Made by a program: the position numbers and the translations under genes
From: Rhodospirillaceae bacterium
GTDB taxonomy: Bacteria > Pseudomonadota > Alphaproteobacteria > Rhodospirillales > Rhodospirillaceae
Direction of reading: 5' to 3'
Assembly (NCBI GenBank): GCA_009773045.1
Contig: WOUV01000011.1
Location: forward strand, 1 to 50,495
Length of the DNA: 50,495 nucleotides
Shown: one piece after another, positions 40,561-50,495 of the stretch
Position numbering within the stretch: position 1 is the stretch's first letter
Layout of the letters: every line of letters starts with the position of its first letter
Notes under the pieces: model-generated
Seen by the model: only the letters and a program-made list of their open reading frames with translations
What the model was told of the DNA's origin: nothing
Databases searched by the model: none

Positions 40561-43500
40561 ATGGCGAAGGACGATCACACCCCGCAAGGGTTCAGCAGAC
40601 GGCGATTCTTGACAACCCTGGCCCTTGGCGGTGCCGGCAGCGCGGCCCTGTCGCAACACGCCGTGGCGGCCATGGGAAATCTCGTGCCTTTGGTCGTGGA
40701 CAATCCTTTACAAGCCCATCCGGATCGTGACTGGGAAAAGGTGTATCGCAATCTTTACGCCCACGATTCGACATTCACGTTTCTTTGCGCGCCCAACGAT
40801 ACACACAATTGCCTTTTGAACGCCTTTGTCAAAAACGGGGTCGTGACGCGAATCGGCCCGACCTATGGTTTCGGCAAGGCAACGGACCTCGATGGCAAGG
40901 CCGCAAGCGGCCGCTGGGACCCCCGCTGTTGCCAGAAGGGTCTTGCACTGGCGCGGCGCTTTTATGGCGACCGCCGGGTCAAGCGACCCATGGTGCGCCA
41001 GGGATTCCTCGCCTGGGCCAAGGCGGGTTTCCCGCACGATTCCAAAACCGGCGGCCCTGATCTCAAATACATGAACCGCGGTCGCGACTCGTGGGCCACC
41101 GTCAGCTGGGATGAAGCCCTCGCCCTGGAGGCGGCGGCCCTGATCGATATCGCCAAAACCTATTCGGGCAATGCCGGCACGCAACGACTGCTGGCGCAAG
41201 GGTACGATCCCCTGGTGGTCGAGGCCACCGGCGGGACGGGAACACAGGTGCTGAAATTCCGCGGCGGCATGCCCGCCCTGGGGATCACCCGCATCTTCGC
41301 CCAGTATCGCATGGCCAATGCCATGGCGCTTCTGGACGACACGATCCGCGGCACCGGAGCGGACAAAGCGGTGGGCGCCCGCGGTTGGGATAACTATAGC
41401 TGGCACACGGACCTGCCGCCAGGACATCCGATGGTCACCGGCCACCAGACCAACGACTTCGATCTTTCGTGCGCCGAACATGCCGACCTGATCCTGGTCT
41501 GGGGCGTGAACTGGATCACCACCAAAATGCCGGACGGGCACTGGCTGAGCGAGGCCCGCCTGAAGGGTACGAAAGTGGTGGCCATCTCCGCCGAATACAG
41601 CGCCACCTGCACGCCGGCCCTTGCCCTGGGTCTTGCGCAGGTGATGCTGACGGAAAAACTGTATGATGCCGATTACGTCAAAAGTGCCACCGATCTGCCG
41701 TTGCTCGTGCGCATGGATACCGGCGATCTGTTGCAAGCGGCCGCTGTGTTCGCCGATTACAAACTGGCGGATCTGAAAAACGGCATCACCCTGCTGAAAG
41801 AAGGCGACACGCCTCCCAAAGGCACCCAGGAATCGGGAGCCGTCGTCACCGAGAGCATGCGCCGGAAATGGGGCGATCATGTGGTCTAGGACAGCGCCCG
41901 AAAAGTTCCGGTTGCCGTCAACCGCGATCAGGTGGACCGGCATTTTCTGGACCTTGGCTTTGACCCGATGCTGGAAGGAACGGTGGAGGTGCCTCTGGCC
42001 GATGGCCAAAAGGTTTCCTGCCGGCCGGTCTTCGATGTCATGAAAGAACTGCTCGATGGCAGCTATACCCCCGCCGATGTGGAGAAACTGACCTGGGCAC
42101 CGGCGGAAGCGGTGCGGAGCCTTGCCCGGCAGATTGCCGCCAACAAGGAAAAAACCCTGTTTGCCATGGGCATGGGACCAAATCAGTTCTTCAACAACGA
42201 TCTCAAGGACCGCGCCGTGTTTCTGGTCGCGGCCCTGACCCGGAATATCGGGCGCGTCGGCGGCAACATTGGCAGCTTCGCCGGCAATTTCCGCGCCGCC
42301 TTCTTCAACGGCCTGCCGCAATATATCGCCGAGGACCCGTTCAACATCGAGAACGACCCGGCCAAACCCGCCCGGGTACGCTCGCGCTGGAAAGCGGAAA
42401 GCGTCCATTACTGGAACCACGGCGACAAGATCTTGCGGGTCGGGACCGCGGTCCTCACCGGCAAAAGCCACATGCCAACGCCCACCAAATCGATTCACGT
42501 CTCCAACTCCAACTCGCTGATCGGCAACGTCAAGGGCCATTACGAGGTGGTGGTCAACGTCCTGCCCAAGGTCGAACTGCTGGCCGTCAATGAATGGTGG
42601 TGGACGGCCAGTTGCGAATGCGCCGATATCGTGTTCCCGGTCGATAGCTGGGCCGAGTTCAAGTATCCCGACGTGACCATATCGGTGACGAACCCGTTCC
42701 TGTATGTGTTCCCAACCACGCCGTTGCCGCGCATTCACGATACCCGTTCGGATCTGGAAGTAGCCGCCGGCGTTTGTCGCGCCATCGGCACCCTCACCAA
42801 CGATGCCCGTCACGACGCCTATTGGCAGTTCGTGGAGAAAGGCCAGGGGCGGCCTTATATCCAGCGTATCCTCGATGCCTCCAACGCGACCCGTGGCTAT
42901 ACGATCGACGATCTGGAAGCCAAGGCGAAAAAAGGCGTGCCGGCCATCATCCAGACCCGCACCTATCCGAAATGGTCGGGCTATGAACAGACCATGGAGG
43001 CGAAACCATATTACACCCGCACCGGGCGGCTTGAGTTCTATCGCGATGAACCCGAGTTCAAGGACGCCGGCAAGAACCTGATCGTGCACCGCGAGCCGAT
43101 CGATTCAACTTTTTATGAACCAAACGTCATCGTCGCCAAGGCCCATCCGCTCCTGAAGCCGAAAGGCCTGAAAGAATACGGGCTGAACGGCGATGATCTG
43201 TCGGGTGAAACCCGCCAGGCCCGCAACGTCATCCGCACCGTCGATGAGCTGCTCAAAACGAAACATCCCCTGATGCAGGAGCCGGGCTACCGCTTCATTT
43301 TCCACACTCCCAAATACCGTCACGGCGCCCACACGACGGCGGTCGATACCGATATCGTCGCCCTGTGGTTCGGCCCGTTCGGCGACATGTACCGCACCGA
43401 CACGCGCCAGCCCTTCGTCACGGAAGCCTTTATCGATATCAACCCGAAGGATGCCAAGGATCTGGGGGTCGAGGACGGTGACTACGTGTATATCGACGCC

Positions 43501-44019
43501 GATCCGCACGACCGCCCGTTCCACGGTTGGCAGAACAAGCCCGAGGCCTATCAGATGGCCCGGCTGCTGGCCCGCGCCCGCTATTACGCCGGCACGCCGC
43601 GGGGGGGGGTGACCCGCATGTGGCACAACATGTATGGCGCCACCTATGGTTCTTATGCCGGACACACGGCGAAAAACGGCAACGGCCTCGCCAAGGCACC
43701 CGGCACCGGCTATCAGTCCCTGTTCCGCAGCGGCAGCCACCAAAGCTGCACCCGCGGCTGGATCAAGCCCACCTTGATGACCGACAGCCTGACCGTCAAG
43801 GGCCTGTTCGGCCAGCGGGTGGTGCAAGGGTTCGTGCCCGATGTTCACTGCCCAACCGGCGCCCCCCGCGAGTCGATGGTGCGCATAGCCAAGGCGGAAA
43901 ACGGCGGTCTCAATGGCAACGGCCTGTGGCTGCCGGCGGCGCAAGGCTTGCGTCCCACCTATGAACGTCCGGCGTTCAAGGACTATATCGCCGGTCAATT
44001 CGTCCGGACCGGGGCTTGA
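40561..44019 (+). pseudogene. Type II DMSO-reductase family molybdopterin oxidoreductase, catalytic subunit (NxrA/NarG-like); in-frame TAG at 41887-41889
   Basis: TAT signal SRRRFLTTLAL; FS0-type Cys region LCAPNDTHNCLLNAFVKNG...[32 protein letters not shown] (Mo-ligand Asp region). ORFs 40549..41889 and 41932..44019 are in the same frame, separated only by TAG. Confidence 0.85.
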
Positions 44020-44036
44020 GGGAAGGAACCATCATC

Positions 44037-45161
44037 ATGGCACGCAACAATCGTCACATCGGGCGCACGATGGCCTATCCTTACGAGGCGCCGCCGCCAA
44101 AGCGGCAATCGGCCATTATTTTCGATCCCAACAAGTGCATCGCCTGCCAAACCTGTTCGGTCGCCTGCAAGTCAGCCTGGACCAGCGGCAAGGGGCAGGA
44201 ACACATTTTCTATAACAACGTCGAGACCAAACCCTATGGGGGCTATCCGATCGGCTGGGATCTGAAGCTGATGGAACGCCTGGGGCCGGCGCAGTGGGAA
44301 GGCGGACGCCTCGCCTCCAAGACCATTTTCGATGGCGGCGATCCTCTGGAAACCGTGTTCGGCCACGCGCCGGCCATGACCGATTACGCCAGCCCCAATC
44401 TGGGCGAGGACGAAGTGGCCGGCCAGCTTGAACACGGCGCCCACTTTGCCGGGGCAACGCATCCGTTGTGGATGTTCTATCTCGCGCGCACCTGCAATCA
44501 TTACGATAATCCGGCCTGCCTAGCCTCCTGCCCGCGCAAGGCCATCTACAAGCGCGAGGAAGACGGGATCGTTCTCATCGACCAGAAACGCTGCCGCGGC
44601 TATCAGGAATGCGTTCGCGCCTGTCCCTACAAGAAAACCTTTTTCAACGCGGTTAGCCGGGTATCGGAAAAATGCATCGGCTGTTATCCGCGCACCGAAC
44701 AGGGGGAAGTGCCGTTGTGCGTCGAAAGTTGCATCGGCAAGGTCCGTCTGCACGGTTTTTTGTCCACCGACACGCCGCGCGAGGACAACCCCCTCGATTA
44801 CATCGTGCGCATCCGCAAGTTGGCCCTGCCGCTCTATCCGCAGTTCGGCACCGGCCCCAATTCATACTATATCCCCCCGCTCAGCGTGCCCGAGAAGTTC
44901 CTGACCCAGATGTTCGGCCCGGGCGTCGAGGAGGCGCGCAAAACCTATCGCATGATCAAGGACGACAAGCAGCTTCTGGGCGCCATGATGCTGTTCGGTG
45001 CAAGCACACGCATCATCACGACGTTCAAGGTGGAAGGCGATACCGCTATCGGTTGGGACGGCGCGGGCAAGGAAGTGGCGCGGGTGCCCTTCACCGAGCC
45101 GGTTTATGTTCGTGACCACCGCGACGAGCGCTTTGCCGTCTATCGCCATAACACGCCGTGA
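44037..45161 (+). CDS. Iron-sulfur beta subunit (NarH/NxrB/EbdB-like)
   Basis: DPNKCIACQTCSVACKSAW, CNHYDNPACLASCPRKAIYKREEDGIVLIDQKRCRGYQECVRACPYKKTFFN, CIGCYPRTEQGEVPLCVESC. Confidence 0.92.
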   Translation: MARNNRHIGRTMAYPYEAPPPKRQSAIIFDPNKCIACQTCSVACKSAWTSGKGQEHIFYNNVETKPYGGYPIGWDLKLMERLGPAQWEGGRLASKTIFDGGDPLETVFGHAPAMTDYASPNLGEDEVAGQLEHGAHFAGATHPLWMFYLARTCNHYDNPACLASCPRKAIYKREEDGIVLIDQKRCRGYQECVRACPYKKTFFNAVSRVSEKCIGCYPRTEQGEVPLCVESCIGKVRLHGFLSTDTPREDNPLDYIVRIRKLALPLYPQFGTGPNSYYIPPLSVPEKFLTQMFGPGVEEARKTYRMIKDDKQLLGAMMLFGASTRIITTFKVEGDTAIGWDGAGKEVARVPFTEPVYVRDHRDERFAVYRHNTP

Positions 45162-45175
45162 TGGAGGCCACACCC

Positions 45176-46114
45176 ATGACGAAACCTGTCCGTTTTTCCG
45201 CCGCCGCCGCCTTTACCCTTGGCCTGTTCGCCTGGCCGCCGGCGATGCCCCCCATCGCCCATGCGGCCGAGACCCGGACGGCATGGTTGCCGTCCGGGAC
45301 CCTTATTCCCCTGCCGGCTAAACAGGCCGACGCCCTGAGGATCACGAAAACGGCCAAACTGCCCGTCTCGCCCCTGGACAAGGACTGGACGGCGGTTCCG
45401 GCCCTGCGTGTCGCCGTTCAGCCCCAGCAAATGACCGCCCCCAGCCTTGCCAAGGCCAGCATCTCCGCCCTGGAGGTCCAAGCCGTGACGGACGGCAAGG
45501 CGGTGGCCTGGCGGTTGACGTGGGAAGACCCCTTCCCCGACGGCAACGTGGAAACCAGCCGTTTCAGCGATGCGGTTGCCCTTGAGTTCCCCGTGTCCAA
45601 GGATGCGGCGGCCACCATGGGGCATCCCGACGGCGGGCGGGTGCAGATCCTGTACTGGAAAGCCCTGTGGCAAAAAGACAAGGACGTGGGCTTTCAGGAT
45701 GTCCAGGCCCTGCACCCGAATGTATATTCCGATCTTTACTGGTTCGCCTCGGGGGGAGCACCCTATCCGATGGCCACGGCCTTCAAGGACACGCGGTCCC
45801 AGGCGTGGCTGATCGCCCAATCCGCCGGCAATCCGATGGCGGTGGTCGGGAGGGCGCAACCGGTGGAGGAATTGACCGCCGAAGGGTGGGGAACCCTGAC
45901 CCACCAGCCCGATTCCGCCACCACCGCCGCGGGGGTCTGGGCGGCGGGCCGCTGGTCGGTCGTGTTCACACGTCCCTTGATGACAGGCGATTCCCTGGAT
46001 TACCAGTTCCAGTCCAGTGGTCAGGTGGCGTTTGCCGTCTGGCAGGGCGGCACGGGCAACACGGGGGGGCGCAAGCATTGGGCGGACTGGAGTACGTTTG
46101 AGGTGCAAAAATGA
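45176..46114 (+). CDS. Ethylbenzene-dehydrogenase-related heme-b gamma subunit
   Basis: Sec signal peptide; AVAWRLTWEDPFPDGN, RFSDAVALEFPV, GRWSVVFTRPL...YQFQSSGQVAFAVWQGGTGNTGGRKHWADWSTFEV. Confidence 0.82.
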   Translation: MTKPVRFSAAAAFTLGLFAWPPAMPPIAHAAETRTAWLPSGTLIPLPAKQADALRITKTAKLPVSPLDKDWTAVPALRVAVQPQQMTAPSLAKASISALEVQAVTDGKAVAWRLTWEDPFPDGNVETSRFSDAVALEFPVSKDAAATMGHPDGGRVQILYWKALWQKDKDVGFQDVQALHPNVYSDLYWFASGGAPYPMATAFKDTRSQAWLIAQSAGNPMAVVGRAQPVEELTAEGWGTLTHQPDSATTAAGVWAAGRWSVVFTRPLMTGDSLDYQFQSSGQVAFAVWQGGTGNTGGRKHWADWSTFEVQK

Positions 46115-46868
46115 ATGACGCGGCGCTGACTCCCGCGGCAGATTCACCGTTGCTGACGGTAACCGCGACGTGCCTTGCCTCCCTGCCCTTGCTGGCGCAA
46201 GCGGATCTGTTGCTGGCGGCCGCCCGTTTGTTCCGCCCGCCCGCCGCCGACCTCGCTGCCCTGACCGGCGACCTGGCGGCCGCCGCCGGCACACTGGTCC
46301 ATGGGGCCGGTCTGCCGGCGGCCCACGCGGTGGTGGAAACTCTGACCGCTCTCGCCGGAGCGGTCGCAACGACGCCGCCGGAAGAGTTGACGATTGAATA
46401 CGTGCGGCTGTTCGAAGGCGAGATGGCATGCCCGCCCAACGAAACCGCCTATATCCGTCGGGACAAGGGGGCGGTGCTGGGGGACATCGCCGGATTCTAT
46501 CACGCTTTCGGCGTTGCAACGGCGGCTTGTGAAAAACCCGACCACGTGGCCGCCGAATTGGAGTTCATGGCGGCCCTTCTGGTGATGCAGGTCAAGGCCA
46601 CGACGACGGAAAAGGCCGAAACCGCCCGCCATGCCCTGTCCCTATTCGTGGCGGATCATGCCGGAGACCGGGTGCCGTCATTCACAGCGCGCCTGGCCGC
46701 CGTGGCGGCCCTGCCGTCTATCAGCAAGCCGCCTCCCTGCTCGCCGCCATTTGGGAAGGCATGGCCGTCGTGCAGGGCTTTGCCATACCAGAACTCCTGC
46801 CGAACGGCGGAACGGATTCCCCAGACTCGTCCTGTGACATGACATGCGGCCTGCCGGGGGCTTCCTGA
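46111..46868 (+). pseudogene. TorD-like chaperone for the molybdoenzyme; frameshift near 46718
   Basis: LTIEYVRLFEGEMACPPNETAYIRRDKGAVLGDIAGFYHAFGV, ELEFMAALLVMQ. C-terminus YQQAASLLAAIWEGMAVVQGFAIPELLPNGG is in the next frame. Confidence 0.75.
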
Positions 46869-47118
46869 TCGTGATTCTTTGCCAGGGCGATGGCAGATGC
46901 CTTATCCTTGAAGCCGCCGGGACAGGGCGGCACGCCTGTCCATGCGCGTGATGAACAGGGATCCGTCATACCCATGAGCGCAAATCGTGACTGACACGCA
47001 TGGGGCGCCGCCGTGTTGCGGCGGTGCGCAGTCAGGCGGATGGGCCAAGGGCCGCGGGCGGGAAAACCCTGACGATCACGGTTCAAAGGGATCGAACCGT
47101 GCCTGACAGAGAGTGCAT

Positions 47119-48485
47119 CATGTCTGACATCGCCCGTACCGAAGAACTGTTCTTTACACACACTGACCTGACCAGGGATCTGTGTCGCCGCACCATCGCA
47201 GACGCCTTGACCGGGGCCGATGACGGCGAATTGTTTCTGGAATATCGCCAGTCGGAAAGTTTCAATCTGGACGATGGCCGTATCCGCAGCGCCTCGTTCG
47301 ACAGCGCACACGGATTCGGGCTGCGGGCGCTGTCGGGGGAGGCGGTCGGGTATGCTCACGCCAGCACGCTTTCCCATGCGGCACTGCAACGGGCGGCACA
47401 AACCGTGAAGGCGATCCAAGGCGGAGCGATCCTGTCGGATGAGGCGCCGCCCCCCATCACCAGCCAAGGCGTCTATGCCGATCTGAACCCTCTTGCCTTG
47501 ATGCCGTTCGAGAGCAAGATCACCACCCTCTCGGACATTGATGCCTATGCCCGCGGGCGCGATCCTCGCGTCAAGCAGGTCATGGTCTCGCTGGCCGGAA
47601 GTTGGCAGGCCGTTTATATCCTGCGGGCCGATGGCGAGGCCCGGGCTGATCTCCGCCCGCTCGTGACGCTCAACGTTTCCATCATGGTCGCCCACGGGGA
47701 CCGCCAGGAAACCGGTAGCCACGGCGCCGGTGGACGGGTGGCCTATGACCGCTTCGTTGCGCCCGATTCCTGGCGCGCCGCGGTGGACGAGGCCTTGCGC
47801 CAGGCGCTGGTCAAACTCGACTCGATTCCGGCGCCGGCGGGCGAGATGCCGGTGGTGCTGGGTCCGGGCTGGCCTGGGGTGCTGCTACACGAGGCCGTGG
47901 GGCACGGACTTGAAGGGGATTTCAACCGCAAGAAAACTTCCGCTTTTTCCTCCCTTTTGGGGCAGCGGGTAGCGGCGCCGGGCGTAACGGTGGTCGATGA
48001 CGGGACCCTGCCCGACCGTCGCGGCTCGCTTGCCATCGACGATGAAGGCACCCCCACCCGGCGGACCGTTCTGATCGAAAACGGCATTCTGGTGGGATAC
48101 ATGCAAGACCGCCTGAACGCGCGGCTGATGGGCGTGCATCCCACCGGCAACGGCCGTCGCCAGTCCTACGCCCATGCGCCCCTGCCGCGCATGACCAATA
48201 CGTTCATGTTGGCCGGCACCACCGATCCGGCGGAGATCATCGCCTCCGTCCCGCGGGGGCTTTATGCGGTCCATTTCGGAGGCGGACAGGTGGATATCAC
48301 GTCGGGCAAGTTCGTGTTTGCGGCCTCTGAAGCCTATCTGATCGAAAATGGCCGGGTCGGCCCGGCTGTTTGCCCTTGACAAGGGGATTGGAACCTGTGG
48401 CAAAAGCGGGCAAGGCGTTCCCGTTGGCGTGGGTCAGCCTACTTTGCGGGTGGACAGCATGACGGTCGGCGGCACGAGCCTCTGA
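47119..48485 (+). pseudogene. tldD: Metalloprotease TldD, internal deletion/frameshift near 48362-48380
   Basis: GWPGVLLHEAVGHGLEGDFNRKKTSAFSSLLGQRVA (HEXXXH-type motif); C-terminal [35 protein letters not shown] in another frame. Confidence 0.88.
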
Positions 48486-48517
48486 TTCACGCTCCCCCTC
48501 GATTCCTTTTCTTTCCT

Positions 48518-49888
48518 TATTGCAAGGGCATCAGGGGTTCGGCGTGGATGACGATGCGGTCGATGGAAGGATCGCTGGCGCGTATGAGCTGTTCCAACCG
48601 CGTGGTGGCTTCATGGGCGGCCCGTACCGGGGTATCGGCGTTGAACGGACAGCACGGCAATGCCATCGGGGGCACTGTGCGCCTGAATATGGCGGACGCC
48701 GGCCACGGACGGGACGGTCACGGCGATCTCCCGCACGGCGGCCTTCATGCGTCGCAGAACGGCGTCCGCGACGGGGGTGCCCTTGAGCAGCCGGATGGCG
48801 CGGGGTTCAATGTGGATGGTCATGAGAACATCGTCGCCGATGTCCCTGCGAATCGCCCGTTCAAGCGTCGTTGCGTGATCGTGGGCTTCGGTCAGACTCA
48901 AGCGGTCATCGACATCAAGTTCCAGCTCCACATGACGCAGCCCGTCCACTTCGTGCACATCGATGCCGTTGACAAGAAAGTTATGGGCCGCGGCAACGAT
49001 CCGTACCGTGTCCGTGATCGATTCGGAATCGAGCGCCACGGGGTGGACGTGGACCAGGGGTTGCGCCCTGTCGATGGCAAAGCGGATGCGATTGGCGACC
49101 TCGTGGCGGATGGCCTCTACCCTTGGCAGCGGCAGGGTGCGGCTGACCCGAAGGCCGACCTCGATGGGCACCATGTTGCCGGCGGCGCGCGCCCGCACCC
49201 GTTCGACCCGCACCACCCCGGGCACGGTGCAGACCACGCGGCGCACGTCATCGGCCACCCCTTCGGGGGCGGTATCCACAAGAACGTCGATGGTGCGCCG
49301 GCCCATGTCATAGCCGGCGTGGAACACGAACACCGCCACGCCAAGCGCGGCGATGGCATCGCCCTTGGGCCAACCGATGGCAACGAAACCAAGGCCGATC
49401 AGAACCACCAGCGAACTCAGGATATCGGTGCTGAAGTGCAAGGCGTCGGCTTCCAGCGCCTGACTGCCGGTCTGTTCGGCCACTCGGCGCAAGGCCCGTG
49501 CCCGGGACCAGTCGACGGCGATGGAAAACAGAATGACGGCCACCGCATACCACGTCGTTTTGACCTCGACCGAGTGGAAGAACAAACGTTCAACCGCCCC
49601 CTTGAGGATCCACAGGCTGGTCAGGAACAACAATCCGGTTTCGATCAGGGCGCTGACGCTTTCGATCTTGCCGTGACCGAAAGGGTGCTCCCGGTCGGCG
49701 GGCTTGTCGCTGACGCGGACGGCGAAGTAGATGATCACGGTGGCCCCAAAATCAAGGGCTGAATGAGCCGCCTCGGACAAAACGCGCAAACTGTCGGTCG
49801 CAAGCCCGACGGTCAGTTTGGCAACGGTCAGGAGGGCGCTGGCATAGATCGAAGAGAGTGCAACGCTTTGTTTATCGTGCGCCTCCAC
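48518..49888 (-). pseudogene. Cation diffusion facilitator (CDF) transporter with tandem C-terminal domains; frameshift near 48640-48655
   Basis: SEAAHSALDFGATVIIYFAVRVSDKPADREHPFGHGKIESVSALIE, EADALHFSTDILSS; final segment ADTPVRAAHEATTRLEQLIRASDPSIDRIVIHAEPLMPLQ in another frame. Confidence 0.85.
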
Positions 49889-50495
49889 GCTGCATTCTCC
49901 TTTTGTCTGAGGACAGGACAGATAATGGTCTGCGTATAGACCATAGTGCCAGTCCAAGTCACGTCTGGAGTGACAAAACCCCCAGGGCAATCGTCTGTGG
50001 AGGGGAAGGGGTTCCAAAAGGGCCGTCAAGGCCCAAGAGCGTCGCCAGGCCAAGGGCCGCGGATCCGCAGGTTCGAAGGACAGCACCAACAAGGGTACGC
50101 CCGATTGCCCTGGCAAGACTCCTCGATCCGGCATTTTTGCCGCCTGCTGCTTCTGGACAGGAAGCGAGGGCAGAGCCACATGAAACGCTAGGCACAAATC
50201 GCACAAACGAACCGCCATCCAGGAACGAAGGGAGCGCGAGGACTGTTTTCTTGAACAAACCAAGGAACTCTCGCGGTGCAATCTTTGATCATGATGCCAG
50301 TGCCACGTTCGACCCCCATGGCAAGGCCCTTTCGGGGAGGGCGATCGTGGGGGGCCGTCGTGGTGTTTCTTGCGGGGTGTGCGATTGAACCACATCCCCT
50401 GACCATCTATCAGTTTAGCGCAATGGGTTGTTGACGGCAGGAATCTGCGTGTGATTCAAGGGGTCTGGCTTTGATGGAAGGGGGACTCAAATCGT

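Noticed and set aside
40708-43089. 793-aa minus-strand ORF opposite the molybdoenzyme catalytic gene
   Set aside because: Antisense shadow ORF of a high-GC gene; composition (His/Gly/Arg-rich, no family motifs) is non-protein-like and the sense strand is clearly the molybdoenzyme.
48548-49762. 404-aa plus-strand ORF opposite the CDF transporter
   Set aside because: Antisense shadow; the minus strand encodes a recognisable CDF protein.
48611-49888. Second CDF gene as MamB
   Set aside because: It has tandem C-terminal dimerisation domains and lacks the N-terminal Cys-containing MamB/MamM start; it looks like an ordinary CDF transporter and lies far from the mam cluster.

Overview
The window is high-GC and looks like the chromosome of an alphaproteobacterium (Rhodospirillales-like, from general gene content). 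Most of it is housekeeping: ftsE-ftsX, plsC, zapE, rpmH-rnpA-yidD-yidC-engB-argB, hldE, tRNA-Pro(UGG), a porin, mobA, bfr-bfd, clpS-clpA, pdhA-pdhB-pdhC, pgk, gap, tldD and a CDF transporter. Two regions stand out. (1) A compact magnetosome-type gene cluster on the minus strand (about 31.5-37.7 kb): mamF/mmsF-like, mamH, mamI, mamE, mamK (actin-like), mamL and mamM (CDF). mamJ, mamN-U and mamB are not in the window, and the cluster sits between ordinary housekeeping genes. (2) A periplasmic type II DMSO-reductase family molybdoenzyme operon (about 40.5-46.9 kb; catalytic, FeS beta, heme-b gamma, TorD-like chaperone) resembling NxrA/NarG-like or ethylbenzene-dehydrogenase-like enzymes, preceded by a tandem 23-bp repeat. 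A further theme is the number of broken reading frames in recognisable genes (eipB, tnpB, a SAM methyltransferase, clpA, pdhC, mamE, mamH, the molybdoenzyme catalytic subunit, torD, tldD, CDF), plus several long G/C homopolymers including a 28-C run. This may reflect draft-sequence errors, gene decay or phase variation, and it needs read-level checking. All family calls come from recognising motifs in the translated ORFs; no searches were run.
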